From NCBI RefSeq assembly GCF_035825295.1, contig NZ_JAYMGI010000002.1, forward strand, positions 6,315,501 through 6,379,500: a stretch of DNA of 64,000 nt, read 5' to 3'. The position numbers and the translations under genes were made by a program. Numbering within the stretch: the stretch's first letter is position 1; the number at the start of each line of letters is the position of its first letter. Under the pieces are notes generated by a model. The model had not been told where the DNA came from and ran no database searches. It saw only the letters and a list, made by a program, of their open reading frames with translations. Below are positions 51,573 to 59,866 of the stretch, in pieces. This DNA comes from Actinacidiphila sp. DG2A-62 (GTDB taxonomy: Bacteria; Actinomycetota; Actinomycetes; Streptomycetales; Streptomycetaceae).

Positions 51573-52037
51573 TCAGCGGGCGCCGGCCTCCCGCGCGGGG
51601 CCGTCCCCCTGCCCCTGGCCGGCCGAGGTCACCAGTTCGGTGAGCACGCCGTGGCAGTCCTTGGGGTGCAGGAAGGTGATCCGCGACCCCATGGTGCCGT
51701 GCCGCGGCTCGTCGTACAGGACCCGTACGCCCTTGTCGCGGACGGCCGCGGAGGCCGCGTCCACGTCACCGGTGCCGAAGGCGATGTGGTGCACGCCCTC
51801 GCCGTTCTTGGCCAGCCACTTGCCGACCGCCGAGTCCTCGCGGGTCGGCTCCAGCAGCTGGATGTACGAGGCGCCGCCGTCGGAGGTGCCGCTGATCCTG
51901 AGCATGGCCTCGCGGACGCCCTGCTCCTCGTTGACCTCGGTGTGGAACACCTCGAAGCCGTACGTGGCACGGTAGAAACCGACGGTCGCGTCGAGGTCGC
52001 GGCAGGCGATCCCGATGTGGTCGATGCGCGTGAACAT
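51573..52037 (-). CDS. mce: Methylmalonyl-CoA epimerase
   Basis: Interconverts (2R)- and (2S)-methylmalonyl-CoA between propionyl-CoA carboxylase and the B12 mutase. The 154-residue vicinal-oxygen-chelate protein has the metal ligands expected for the family: H7 (RIDHIGIA), Q60 (SYIQLLEP), a His of HHIAF (83-84) and E134 (TELV). It is divergent from the thiolase gene with a shared 139-bp control region. MeaB, the mutase chaperone, is two genes away. Confidence 0.93.
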   Translation of the reverse strand: MFTRIDHIGIACRDLDATVGFYRATYGFEVFHTEVNEEQGVREAMLRISGTSDGGASYIQLLEPTREDSAVGKWLAKNGEGVHHIAFGTGDVDAASAAVRDKGVRVLYDEPRHGTMGSRITFLHPKDCHGVLTELVTSAGQGQGDGPAREAGAR

Positions 52038-52099
52038 GCAGACAGTGGACCGCAGCCGCCGCGGTCACGCAACGTGCGCGCCGTCACACGTTCCGCCCG

Positions 52100-52147
52100 G
52101 TGACTGCGGGCGCTACCGCTCAGTACATTGAGATTAACCCTCGTTAA
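52100..52147 (+). promoter_or_regulatory. Thiolase promoter with TTAAC-N4-GTTAA operator candidate
   Basis: GTGACT (52100-52105) and TACATT (52124-52129), 18 bases apart, form a reasonable promoter. The inverted repeat TTAAC-CCTC-GTTAA (52134-52147) covers the expected transcription start. This position suits a TetR-type repressor of acyl-CoA metabolism. Confidence 0.5.
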
Positions 52148-52176
52148 CCTCTCTCTTCTCGCGAAGGGGCCGCACC

Positions 52177-53379
52177 ATGAGCACCCAGGCAGCACGCACG
52201 TCCGTGATCGTCGCCGGCGCGCGCACCCCGATGGGCCGCCTCCTCGGCAGTCTGCGCAGCTTCTCCGGCGCGGACCTGGGAGGCATCGCGATCAAGTCCG
52301 CGCTGGAGCGGGCCGGCGTCTCCGGCGAGCAGGTGGAGTACGTGATCATGGGCCAGGTGCTGCAGGCCGGCGCCGGGCAGATCCCGGCCCGCCAGGCAGC
52401 GGTCAAGGCCGGCATCCCGATGAGCGTGCCGGCGCTGACGATCAACAAGGTGTGCCTGTCCGGGCTGGACGCCATCGCGCTGGCCGACCAGCTGATCAGG
52501 GCCGGCGAGTTCGACATCGTGGTGGCCGGCGGCCAGGAGTCCATGACCAACGCCCCGCACCTGCTGCCCAAGTCCCGCGAGGGCTTCAAGTACGGCGCGA
52601 TCCAGATGCTCGACGCGATGGCGCACGACGGGCTGACCGACGCCTTCGAGAACATCGCGATGGGCGAGTCCACCGAGCGCCACAACACCCGGCTGGGCAT
52701 CGGGCGCGCCGCGCAGGACGAGTTCGGCGCGCTGTCCCACCAGCGGGCCGCCGCGGCGCAGAAGAACGGCCTGTTCGACGCCGAGATCACCCCGGTGGAG
52801 ATCCCGCAGCGCAAGGGCGACCCGGTGGTCTTCAGCCAGGACGAGGGCATCCGCCCGGAGACCACGGCGGAGAGCCTGGGCAAGCTGCGGCCGGCGTTCA
52901 GCAAGGACGGCACGATCACCGCGGGCACCGCCTCGCAGATCTCCGACGGCGCCGCCGCGGTCGTGGTGATGAGCCGCGCCAAGGCCGAGGAGCTGGGCCT
53001 GGAGTGGATCGCCGAGATCGGCGCGCACGGCAACGTCGCCGGCCCGGACAACTCGCTGCAGTCCCAGCCGTCCCACGCGATCGAGCACGCGCTGGGCAAG
53101 GCCGGGCTCACCGTCGCCGACCTGGACCTGATCGAGATCAACGAGGCGTTCGCCGCGGTCGCCGTCCAGTCCATGAAGGACCTCGGGGTGACACCCGAGA
53201 AGGTGAACGTCAACGGCGGCGCCATCGCGCTGGGCCACCCCATCGGCATGTCGGGAGCCCGTATCGTGCTGCACCTGGCACTGGAGCTGAAGCGCCGCGG
53301 CGGCGGCACCGGGGCCGCGGCCCTGTGCGGCGGCGGCGGCCAGGGCGACGCCCTGATCGTCCACGTGCCGGCCCGCTGA
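52177..53379 (+). CDS. Acetyl-CoA C-acetyltransferase (thiolase)
   Basis: Condenses or cleaves acetyl-CoA/acetoacetyl-CoA. The 400-residue protein has the acyl-accepting C93 (NKVCLSG), the catalytic NGGAIALGHPIGMSGAR and the C-terminal ALCGGGGQGDA with the second cysteine. ATG 52177 has AAGGGG upstream. It stands between mce and meaB, the order known from S. coelicolor, and can link C2, C4 and propionate metabolism. Confidence 0.94.
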   Translation: MSTQAARTSVIVAGARTPMGRLLGSLRSFSGADLGGIAIKSALERAGVSGEQVEYVIMGQVLQAGAGQIPARQAAVKAGIPMSVPALTINKVCLSGLDAIALADQLIRAGEFDIVVAGGQESMTNAPHLLPKSREGFKYGAIQMLDAMAHDGLTDAFENIAMGESTERHNTRLGIGRAAQDEFGALSHQRAAAAQKNGLFDAEITPVEIPQRKGDPVVFSQDEGIRPETTAESLGKLRPAFSKDGTITAGTASQISDGAAAVVVMSRAKAEELGLEWIAEIGAHGNVAGPDNSLQSQPSHAIEHALGKAGLTVADLDLIEINEAFAAVAVQSMKDLGVTPEKVNVNGGAIALGHPIGMSGARIVLHLALELKRRGGGTGAAALCGGGGQGDALIVHVPAR

Positions 53380-53465
53380 CCCGGGCGCCGGGCCGCCCGC
53401 GGCCCCGATAGGCGCGGGCGGCGGCCGGGAGTACGGACCACCCACGGGAAACGGAGTACGGGTCG

Positions 53466-54422
53466 ATGGCGGATGTGGCGGCGCTGGTGGAGCAGGCCCG
53501 CGAGGGGCGGCCGCGGGCGGTGGCCCGGCTGATCTCGCTGGTGGAGGGTGGCTCGCCGCAGCTGCGGGAGGTGATGGCGGCGCTCGCGCCGCTCACCGGC
53601 GGCGCCTACGTGGTCGGCCTGACCGGCTCGCCCGGCGTCGGCAAGTCCACCTCCACCACCGCCCTGGTCAGCGCCTACCGCGCGGCGGGACGCCGGGTCG
53701 GGGTGCTCGCCGTCGACCCGTCCTCACCGTTCTCCGGCGGCGCCCTGCTCGGCGACCGGGTGCGGATGTCGGAGCACGCCTCGGACCCGGGCGTCTACAT
53801 CCGCTCCATGGCCACCCGCGGCCACCTCGGCGGCCTGGCCACGGCCGCGCCGCAGGCGGTGCGGGTGCTGGACGCGGCCGGCTGCGACGTGATCCTGGTC
53901 GAGACCGTCGGCGTCGGCCAGTCCGAGGTCGAGATCGCCGCCCAGGCCGACACCTGCGTGGTGCTGCTCGCCCCGGGCATGGGCGACGGCATCCAGGCGG
54001 CCAAGGCCGGCATCCTGGAGATCGGCGACGTCTACGTGGTCAACAAGGCCGACCGGGACGGCGCCGACGCCACCGCGCGCGAGCTGAACCACATGCTGGG
54101 CCTGGGCGAGAACCGCGGCCCCGGCGACTGGCGCCCGCCGATCGTCAAGACGGTCGCGGCCCGCGCCGAGGGCGTCGAGGAGGTCGTCGAGGCGCTGGAG
54201 AAGCACCGTGCCTGGATGGACGAGCGCGGCGAGCTCGCCGCGCGCCGCCGCCGCAGGGCGGCCGGCGAGATCGAGAACATCGCGCTGACCGCGCTGCGCG
54301 CCCGCATCGGCGACCTGCGCGGCGACCAGCGGCTGAGCGCCCTGGCCGGCCGCGTCGCCGAGGGCGCCCTCGATCCGTACGCGGCGGCCGACGAGCTGAT
54401 CGAGGGGCTCACCACGCGGTAG
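53466..54422 (+). CDS. meaB: Methylmalonyl-CoA mutase-associated GTPase MeaB
   Basis: G3E-type GTPase that loads and protects adenosylcobalamin on methylmalonyl-CoA mutase. The 318-residue product has the P-loop GSPGVGKST (K60), the switch regions DPSSPFSGGALLGDRVRM and ETVGVGQSE, and the guanine-specificity motif NKAD. Annotated as ArgK in old genomes. It follows the thiolase gene by 86 bp. Confidence 0.93.
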   Translation: MADVAALVEQAREGRPRAVARLISLVEGGSPQLREVMAALAPLTGGAYVVGLTGSPGVGKSTSTTALVSAYRAAGRRVGVLAVDPSSPFSGGALLGDRVRMSEHASDPGVYIRSMATRGHLGGLATAAPQAVRVLDAAGCDVILVETVGVGQSEVEIAAQADTCVVLLAPGMGDGIQAAKAGILEIGDVYVVNKADRDGADATARELNHMLGLGENRGPGDWRPPIVKTVAARAEGVEEVVEALEKHRAWMDERGELAARRRRRAAGEIENIALTALRARIGDLRGDQRLSALAGRVAEGALDPYAAADELIEGLTTR

Positions 54423-54597
54423 CGCGGGGGTCGCCACGCGGGAGCGCGAAGCCGCGGCGGGTGGGGCCGGTGGCGCGTGGGGCTGCGGCGCGCGGGGCCG
54501 TGGCGCGTGGGGCCGTGGCGCGTGGGGCCGTGGCGGGCGCGGCCGGCCGGGCGCCGCGGGCGTCGAACGCACCCCGGACACGGGTCCGGCGGCCCGC

Positions 54598-54614
54598 TAT
54601 ACATCGCATGTATA
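54598..54614. promoter_or_regulatory. Operator candidate TATACAT-N3-ATGTATA before the deacetylase
   Basis: A perfect inverted repeat with 7-bp arms and a three-base centre, 70 bp before the proposed start, in an otherwise G/C-rich setting. A further GTGTACAGTGCAC lies just downstream. It probably overlaps the promoter. Confidence 0.5.
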
Positions 54615-54683
54615 CCTCCCGTGTACAGTGCACGTCGGACCGGCCCGCGGGGGCCGGTCGTCATGACGAGGGGGGTCTCCCGC

Positions 54684-55699
54684 ATGCGGAGCACGACCAC
54701 CGTGCGGGCAGGCCGCACGATCACCGCGCCGACGACGGGCGAGCCGGTGACGGCGCCGGGCGAGCCGGCGTCGGCGCAGGACAAGCCCGCGACGGCGCCG
54801 GGCGAGCCGACGACCCGGGCGGCGAGAACGCGGCGCGCGGCTCGGGCGGCCCGCGCGGCCCGGCCGGCGCGGATACCGGGGGCGATACGCGGGGCGCGGG
54901 CCCGGCGGGCGTCGCGGGCGGTGCGCGCCGCCGTGACCGCGCTGGCGGCCGGCGCCCTCGCGGTCGCGCTCACCGGGTGCGACGGCTACGACGCGACCTC
55001 GCCGGCCGCCGCGCGCAAGGACGCCCCCGCGGTCGGGGCCGCCGCCTTCGCCGCCGGCCCGGCGGCCCGGTCGACTGCCGCAAGGCCAAGTGCGTCGCGC
55101 TGACCTTCGACGCCGGGCCCAGCGTGCGCACCCCGCAGATCCTGGCCATCCTCGCCAAATACCACGTGCACGCCACGTTCTTCACGCTCGGCAAGAACCA
55201 CGTCCGGGTGCACCCGGAGATGGTGCGGGCGATGGCCGCGCAGGGCCACGAGATCGAGACGCTCACCTGGAGCCACCAGATCCTCACCAAGATCGACAAG
55301 GACGAGGTGCGCAAGGAGATCACCCAGGGCGCCGACGCGGTGGAGAAGCTCACCGGCGTCCGGCCCACCCTGCTGCGCCCGCCGCAGGGCCGCACCAGTC
55401 CGGCGGTCACCAGGATCGCCAAGGACCTCGGCATGGCCGAGGTGGTCTGGAGCGCCAACGGCGCGGACTACAAGACGACCGATTCCCACCTGATCGCCCA
55501 GCGGATACTCCACCAGACCAAGCCGGACGGGATCATCCTGCTGCACGACCTGGTCGACCCCACGAACGTGGGCTACAACGGCACGGTCGCCTCGATAGCG
55601 CCGATCATCTCCACCCTCCAGGCGCGCGGCTACACCTTCGTCACCGTCAAACAGCTCCTGGCGCCCGGCACTCCGGTGCCCGGCAAGGTCTACAAGTAG
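54684..55699 (+). pseudogene. Lipoprotein polysaccharide deacetylase-like gene, frameshifted
   Basis: The N-terminal part (ATG 54684) encodes a basic region, a hydrophobic helix and a lipobox (VALTGC). About 55055-55070 the coding frame moves by one base (one base missing), and the NodB domain continues in the new frame to 55699 (DCRKAKCVALTFDAGP, ATFFTLGKNH, LRPPQGRTS, GIILLHD). Without the shift both halves would form one lipoprotein of about 338 residues. The second metal motif reads TLTWSH where relatives have NHTWSH or NHTWTH, so a zinc-ligand His is lost. It could be a decaying gene or a sequencing error at a GC run combined with an atypical domain. Confidence 0.7.
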
Positions 55700-55743
55700 C
55701 CGCGGACCCGGGCGCCGCGCACCCCGGGCGCCGCGGTCCGCGG
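55700..55743. terminator. Bidirectional hairpin between convergent genes
   Basis: CCGCGGACC / GGTCCGCGG (9-bp arms) encloses a second G/C-rich stem of GGGCGCC type. It fills the 58-bp gap between the deacetylase and the MarR gene and can stop both. Confidence 0.6.
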
Positions 55744-55757
55744 CGCCCGGCCGCCGC

Positions 55758-56240
55758 TCAGCGGCCCCGCTCGGCCCGCAGGTGCTCGGCCACCGGCAGC
55801 AGCGCCTCGCGGTAGGCGGCCAGGTCCTCGGCCGAGATCAGGTCGATGAAGTGCTCGCGGACCGAGGCCACATGGCGCGGCGCGACCTCCCGCATGGTGT
55901 CCCAGCCGTGCTCGGTGAGCACCGCGAACAGCCCGCGGCGGTCGGACTCGCAGTTCTCGCGGCGGACCAGTCCGGCCGCCTCCATGCGCGTGATCTGGTG
56001 GGAGAGCCGGCTCTTGGACTGCAGGGTGGACCGCGCCAGATCGCTCATCCGCATCCTGCGCTCCTCCGACTCGGAGAGGTTGACCAGGATCTCGTAGTCG
56101 TTGTTGGTCAGGCCGAACGGTTGCAGGTCGCGCTCGAGGCGGTACATCAGCAGCCGGCTGACGTCGAGGTGGATGCGCCAGGCCCGCTGTTCGTCGTCGC
56201 TGAGCCAGGTCGTGGCACGTTCCGCGGTCTCGGTCTCCAT
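55758..56240 (-). CDS. MarR-family transcriptional regulator
   Basis: A 160-residue winged-helix protein: LTNNDYEILVNLSESEERRMRMSDLARSTLQSKSRLSHQITRME forms the helix-turn-helix (about residues 45-90), followed by the wing with ENCESDRRGLFAVLTEHG. On the minus strand TAGCAT lies six bases before the ATG, suggesting a leaderless mRNA. It lies downstream of the AIM24 cluster on the same strand, 152 bp away. The ligand is unknown. Confidence 0.88.
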   Translation of the reverse strand: METETAERATTWLSDDEQRAWRIHLDVSRLLMYRLERDLQPFGLTNNDYEILVNLSESEERRMRMSDLARSTLQSKSRLSHQITRMEAAGLVRRENCESDRRGLFAVLTEHGWDTMREVAPRHVASVREHFIDLISAEDLAAYREALLPVAEHLRAERGR

Positions 56241-56392
56241 ACCTGAATGCTACCGGCGGTTGAACTGTGGATCTCCTTCAGGGTAGCCGTCCGGTCACCC
56301 AGGGAAACGATGTCATGGCCACGTGGTCACGCCCCGAGGGCCCTGTGTCCTCGCCCGAAAGGCCACCCGGTCGTGCCCGGGAGGCCGTTCGC

Positions 56393-57112
56393 TCACGGCC
56401 CGACCAACTCCTCCGTGGACTGCAGCAGCACCTGTCCGGCGCCGGTGAACTCGAACTGGTGCTCCTCGCCGGACGCCCCGCCGATCCCGGTGAGCGCCCG
56501 GATGCCGCCCAGCACCCCGCGCAGGTAGGCGTGGTCGTAGTGGTGGCACGGCGACGGGCAGTCCGCCCAGCCGACCAGCGCCTGCGGGTCCACCCGGATC
56601 GGCGGCTCGACGAAGTGCACCGCGCCGTTGGAGGCGGCCACGAACTTCCCCGTGCCGATCAGCGTCAGGAAGCCCGGGACGATCGACTGCTTCAGCGCCA
56701 GCCCCGGCTGGAAGGCCAGCAGGTTGCCGGCCCTGATGGTGAGGTTGCCCTCGTCCAGGTCGTAGGAGTTGACGTCGTAGGCGCGGTCGGCCAGCAGCAT
56801 CCGCCCGCGGCCCTGCGCGACCACCCAGTCCGCGGCGTGCAGCGGGGAGTGGAAGTCGGCCGCGATCAGGTGGTCCAGCGGGCCGTAGCCGATGCCGTGG
56901 AAGTCGATCTCCCCGTAGTAGGCGATCATCTTCCCCTTCTGCAGGAACCACTGGCCGTCCAGCGCCACGCTGAAGGCGTACGGGTTGACGTTGTCGTCCT
57001 CCGGCAGCGAGTACGGGTCGAAGACCACTGGTCCCGGCGTGCCCGGCGTGCCCGGCGTTCCCGGCGCCTGCCCCGGCACCGGCCCCTGTCCCTGTCCCGG
57101 CGGGTGGCTCAC
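56393..57112 (-). CDS. AIM24 family protein (third of three)
   Basis: The 239-residue product has a Pro/Gly-rich N-terminus with TPGTPGTPG repeats and an AIM24 (TerD-like beta-helical) domain (QKGKMIAYYGEIDFHG, RGRMLLADRAYDVNSYDL, GNLLAFQPGL, GGASGEEHQFEFTGAGQVLLQ). The GTG start overlaps the stop of the preceding AIM24 gene (GTGA), so translation is coupled. It is the most diverged of the three. AIM24 proteins are mitochondrial in yeast; the bacterial role is unknown. Confidence 0.83.
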   Translation of the reverse strand: MSHPPGQGQGPVPGQAPGTPGTPGTPGPVVFDPYSLPEDDNVNPYAFSVALDGQWFLQKGKMIAYYGEIDFHGIGYGPLDHLIAADFHSPLHAADWVVAQGRGRMLLADRAYDVNSYDLDEGNLTIRAGNLLAFQPGLALKQSIVPGFLTLIGTGKFVAASNGAVHFVEPPIRVDPQALVGWADCPSPCHHYDHAYLRGVLGGIRALTGIGGASGEEHQFEFTGAGQVLLQSTEELVGP

Positions 57113-57759
57113 AGCTTCTCCTCCGACGCCTGCACGTACACCGTGCCCTGTCCCGACAGTTCCAGCTGGAAGCCCTCGCCCGAGCCGCGGCCGACCATCT
57201 CGCGCCAGCCGATCGCGGTGGTCAGCCGGTTGCGCACGTCTCCGCGGTGGGCGACGTACGCCTGCGGGTCGACGTGCACCGGCCGGTCCGGGGCGATCGG
57301 CAGCTCCAGCACGCCGCCGTGCGCCATCACCGCCACCGAGCCCTTGCCCTGGAGGGTGGTGGTGAACAGGCCCTGGCCGGTGGCCTGACCGCGGATCACG
57401 CCCATCACGCCGCCCTGCGAGCCCATGAACATGGTGCCCTGGCGCAGCGAGCCGTCGAAGGCCAGCAGCCGGTCCGCCTCCACGTAGAGCGTCTCGCCGG
57501 CCAGGTCCACGGTGTGGATGTGGTGGCCGCCGTGGCCGAACATCACCGTGCCCTGCCCCTCCACGGTCATCAGCGGGGTGGCCTCGTTCGCCAGCCGGCG
57601 GCCGATCATCGACATCACGCCGCCCTGGCCGCCGGTGATGTTCGGGGTGAACGTCACCTCGCCGCGGTAGGCGAGCATCGCGCCGCGCTGGCTGAACAGC
57701 CGCTGCCCGGGGGTGACGACCGCCTCGACCATCTTGGAGTTGATCCGGGTGAACGGCAT
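57109..57759 (-). CDS. AIM24 family protein (second of three)
   Basis: A 216-residue AIM24 domain protein with SQRGAMLAYRGEVTF, GHGGHHIHTVDLAGETLYVEADRLLAF, GLFTTTLQGKGSVAVMAHG and the C-terminal GSGEGFQLELSGQGTVYVQASE. Its ATG overlaps the stop of the first AIM24 gene by one base and its stop overlaps the third. The three proteins share the pattern G-hhh-Y-x-G-E-h-x-F and probably form homo- or hetero-oligomers. Confidence 0.87.
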   Translation of the reverse strand: MPFTRINSKMVEAVVTPGQRLFSQRGAMLAYRGEVTFTPNITGGQGGVMSMIGRRLANEATPLMTVEGQGTVMFGHGGHHIHTVDLAGETLYVEADRLLAFDGSLRQGTMFMGSQGGVMGVIRGQATGQGLFTTTLQGKGSVAVMAHGGVLELPIAPDRPVHVDPQAYVAHRGDVRNRLTTAIGWREMVGRGSGEGFQLELSGQGTVYVQASEEKL

Positions 57760-58397
57760 CAGAGCTGCCCTCCGACCGTGGTGCGCTCGCTGGGCTGGAC
57801 ATAGACCAGGCCCTCGCCCTCGAAGAGGATGCGGAAGCTCTCGCCGGAGCCCTCGCCGACCAGCGTCCGCCAGCCGACCGCGGTCTGCAGCTGCTGCCGC
57901 AGGTTCCCGGTGTGCGCGACGTACGCGCCCGGGTCGACGACCAGCGGGTGGGCCGCCGAGACGCGCAGCACCACGGCCGGCCCGTCGGACATGATCGCCG
58001 CCTGCCCGCTGCCCTCGACGGTGGTGGTGAACAGGCCGTTGCCCTGTGAGGCGCCGCGCAGCCCGGTGAAGGTGGTGCCGGTGCGCAGGCCTGCCTCGGT
58101 CACCAGCAGGTTGCTCGCCTCCACGTACAGCTTCTCGCCGGCCAGCCGGACCAGGTTGATCTCGGTGGCGCGGTCGGCGAAGTAGCAGGTGCCGTGGCCC
58201 TTGACCTCCATCACGGCCATGTGCTCGCCGGTGACCCTGCGGGTGACGATGCCGCGTAGGCCCTCGCCGCCGCCGGTCATCTTCTTGAACGTCATCTCGC
58301 CTTCGTAGGCGACCATCGCGCCGTTCTTCGCCTTGACCGCGTCACCCGCGAGGTCGACGGCCAGCACCCGCGTGCCCTGCAGCCGGAAGTCCGCCAT
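57759..58397 (-). CDS. AIM24 family protein (first of three)
   Basis: A 212-residue AIM24 domain protein: AKNGAMVAYEGEMTFKK, HGTCYFADRATEINLVRLAGEKLYVEASNLLV, NGLFTTTVEGSGQAAIMSDG and GSGESFRILFEGEGLVYVQPSE. It starts four bases after the DUF2127 gene and overlaps the next AIM24 gene, so the four genes form one operon. Confidence 0.87.
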   Translation of the reverse strand: MADFRLQGTRVLAVDLAGDAVKAKNGAMVAYEGEMTFKKMTGGGEGLRGIVTRRVTGEHMAVMEVKGHGTCYFADRATEINLVRLAGEKLYVEASNLLVTEAGLRTGTTFTGLRGASQGNGLFTTTVEGSGQAAIMSDGPAVVLRVSAAHPLVVDPGAYVAHTGNLRQQLQTAVGWRTLVGEGSGESFRILFEGEGLVYVQPSERTTVGGQL

Positions 58398-58401
58398 CGG
58401 C

Positions 58402-59268
58402 TCAGCCCGCGTCGGGGGTGGTGGGGCGGGACGGCGCGCCGGAGCCGAGGTCGTAGGCGCCGGGACGGTGCTCGGACGCGTCGCGCGGGCGCACCGGCAG
58501 CGGCGCGGGCCGTTCGCCGGCCGCCTCCTCGACCTCCAGCAGCGAGGCCGAGCGGCGCTGCGCCTCGAACGCCGCGTGGCCGCCGCGGATGCCGAACAGC
58601 CGCTTGCCGATGAGGATGTAGAGCACCGCCAGGACGTTCAGCGCCAGCGTGCCGATCTTGAACCAGCTCATCTTCTCGGTGAGTTCGTAGACCTCGATCG
58701 GCAGGAACGCGGCGGTGGCGACCACCGCCAGATACTCCGCCCAGCGCTTGGCGAACCACAGGCCGACGCCCTCGACGACCTCGATCAGGGCGTAGCCGGC
58801 CATCGCCGCGGCCACCTCCTGCAGGTGCGACTTCTTGTAGTCGAAGGTCTTCTGGATGGTGCCGACGACGGGGGAGTGGTCCAGGTCGTAGCCGAAGTGG
58901 TCGGCCACCGGCCGGAAGACCGTCAGGTCCTCCTCGAACAGCCGCCGCACCGCGTCCTGGGAGTTGGAGAACTTCCACACCGCCCAGGCGGCCGCGATCA
59001 CCAGCAGCCCGCGCAGCACCCGCTCGACGGCCAGGAAGCGCAGGATGAACAGGTCGCGCAGGGCCCGCCCGCGCAGCACCCGCGGCGCCCGGTCGGCCGG
59101 CCCGGAGCCGTGCGGCTCGCCCAGGACGAAGTCGCCGCAGCGCAGGCAGCGCCACACCGTGCCGACGGCGGTCGGCGCGTGCAGCTTCTCGCGCAGCCGC
59201 TGCTCGTCGGGGGCGTAGGTGATGTGTCCCTTGCGGGCGCAGTGCCGGCGGTCCCAGTCGATGCTCAT
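58402..59268 (-). CDS. DUF2127 membrane protein with N-terminal zinc-ribbon-like segment
   Basis: A 288-residue protein. The N-terminus has CARKGH and WRCLRCGDF, a possible zinc ribbon. Four hydrophobic segments follow (for example GLLVIAAAWAVWKF, YALIEVVEGVGLWFAKRWAEYLAVVATAAFLPIEVYEL), typical of DUF2127. The C-terminus is disordered. It heads the AIM24 operon. A perfect CRP-like palindrome lies 132 bp upstream, shared with the divergent DUF3817 gene. Confidence 0.84.
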   Translation of the reverse strand: MSIDWDRRHCARKGHITYAPDEQRLREKLHAPTAVGTVWRCLRCGDFVLGEPHGSGPADRAPRVLRGRALRDLFILRFLAVERVLRGLLVIAAAWAVWKFSNSQDAVRRLFEEDLTVFRPVADHFGYDLDHSPVVGTIQKTFDYKKSHLQEVAAAMAGYALIEVVEGVGLWFAKRWAEYLAVVATAAFLPIEVYELTEKMSWFKIGTLALNVLAVLYILIGKRLFGIRGGHAAFEAQRRSASLLEVEEAAGERPAPLPVRPRDASEHRPGAYDLGSGAPSRPTTPDAG

Positions 59269-59400
59269 CGGTCTTCTTCGTCCCCGTCGGGTCTCGGCGC
59301 GTCACGTGAGGTACGCACAGGGGGACGCTACCGCCCGGCGGGCGGTTGCCGACCCCCGTGCCGGGTCATCGATACGCGGCGGTGATAATGGGGAGCGGGC

Positions 59401-59418
59401 TTGTGAGCACGTTCACAA
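59401..59418. promoter_or_regulatory. Perfect CRP-type site TTGTGA-N6-TCACAA
   Basis: An 18-bp inverted repeat with six-base arms and a six-base centre (GCACGT) matches the TGTGA-N6-TCACA consensus of the CRP/FNR family exactly. It lies 51 bp before the DUF3817 start and 132 bp before the DUF2127-AIM24 operon. GATAAT (59384-59389) close by could be a -10. Streptomycetes have one well-known Crp, which makes it the first candidate protein. Confidence 0.65.
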
Positions 59419-59468
59419 TCGTGGGCCCCGGAACGCGCCGACCTGTTCGACTGTGAGGACCGATCCCC

Positions 59469-59843
59469 GTGGATCTCAAGACCGCCGCCGCCCTGCGCAG
59501 GCTCCGCCTGGTGTCCGCCCCCGAGGCGGTCTCCTTCCTGCTGCTGCTGATCTGCTCGGTGCTCAAGCGCACCACGGACTTCAACGCCGTGCCGGTGATG
59601 GGCATGGTGCACGGCGTCCTGTTCATCCTCTACGTGCTGTTCTGGGCCGACGCGTGGAACCGCGCGCGGTGGCCGCTGGGGCGCGGCGCGCTGTACTTCG
59701 TGCTGTCGGTGCTGCCCACCGGCGGCTTCTTCGCCGAGCGCAAGCTCGCGCACGAGGGCGAGGCGGCGGTCGCCGCGGCCCGCGAGGCGGCGGCGGCCGC
59801 GGGCGGGCCCGAGGAGCGCGAGGGCGCGGTCGGCACGGTCTGA
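59469..59843 (+). CDS. DUF3817 domain membrane protein
   Basis: A 124-residue protein with three hydrophobic segments (FLLLLICSVL, MVHGVLFILYVLFWADAWNRARW, LYFVLSVLPTGGFFAERKL) of the DUF3817 (YdzA-like) family and an Ala/Glu-rich C-terminal tail. GTG 59469 has GAGG about ten bases upstream. A second family member begins at 63737. Function is unknown. Confidence 0.85.
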   Translation: MDLKTAAALRRLRLVSAPEAVSFLLLLICSVLKRTTDFNAVPVMGMVHGVLFILYVLFWADAWNRARWPLGRGALYFVLSVLPTGGFFAERKLAHEGEAAVAAAREAAAAAGGPEEREGAVGTV

Positions 59844-59866
59844 GCCCGCGCGGGGCGCCGGACGGC

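Noticed and set aside
55701..55760. CRISPR-like or REP-like repeat cluster in GC-rich gaps
   Set aside because: Only single hairpins or short tandem repeats are present, with no regularly spaced units.
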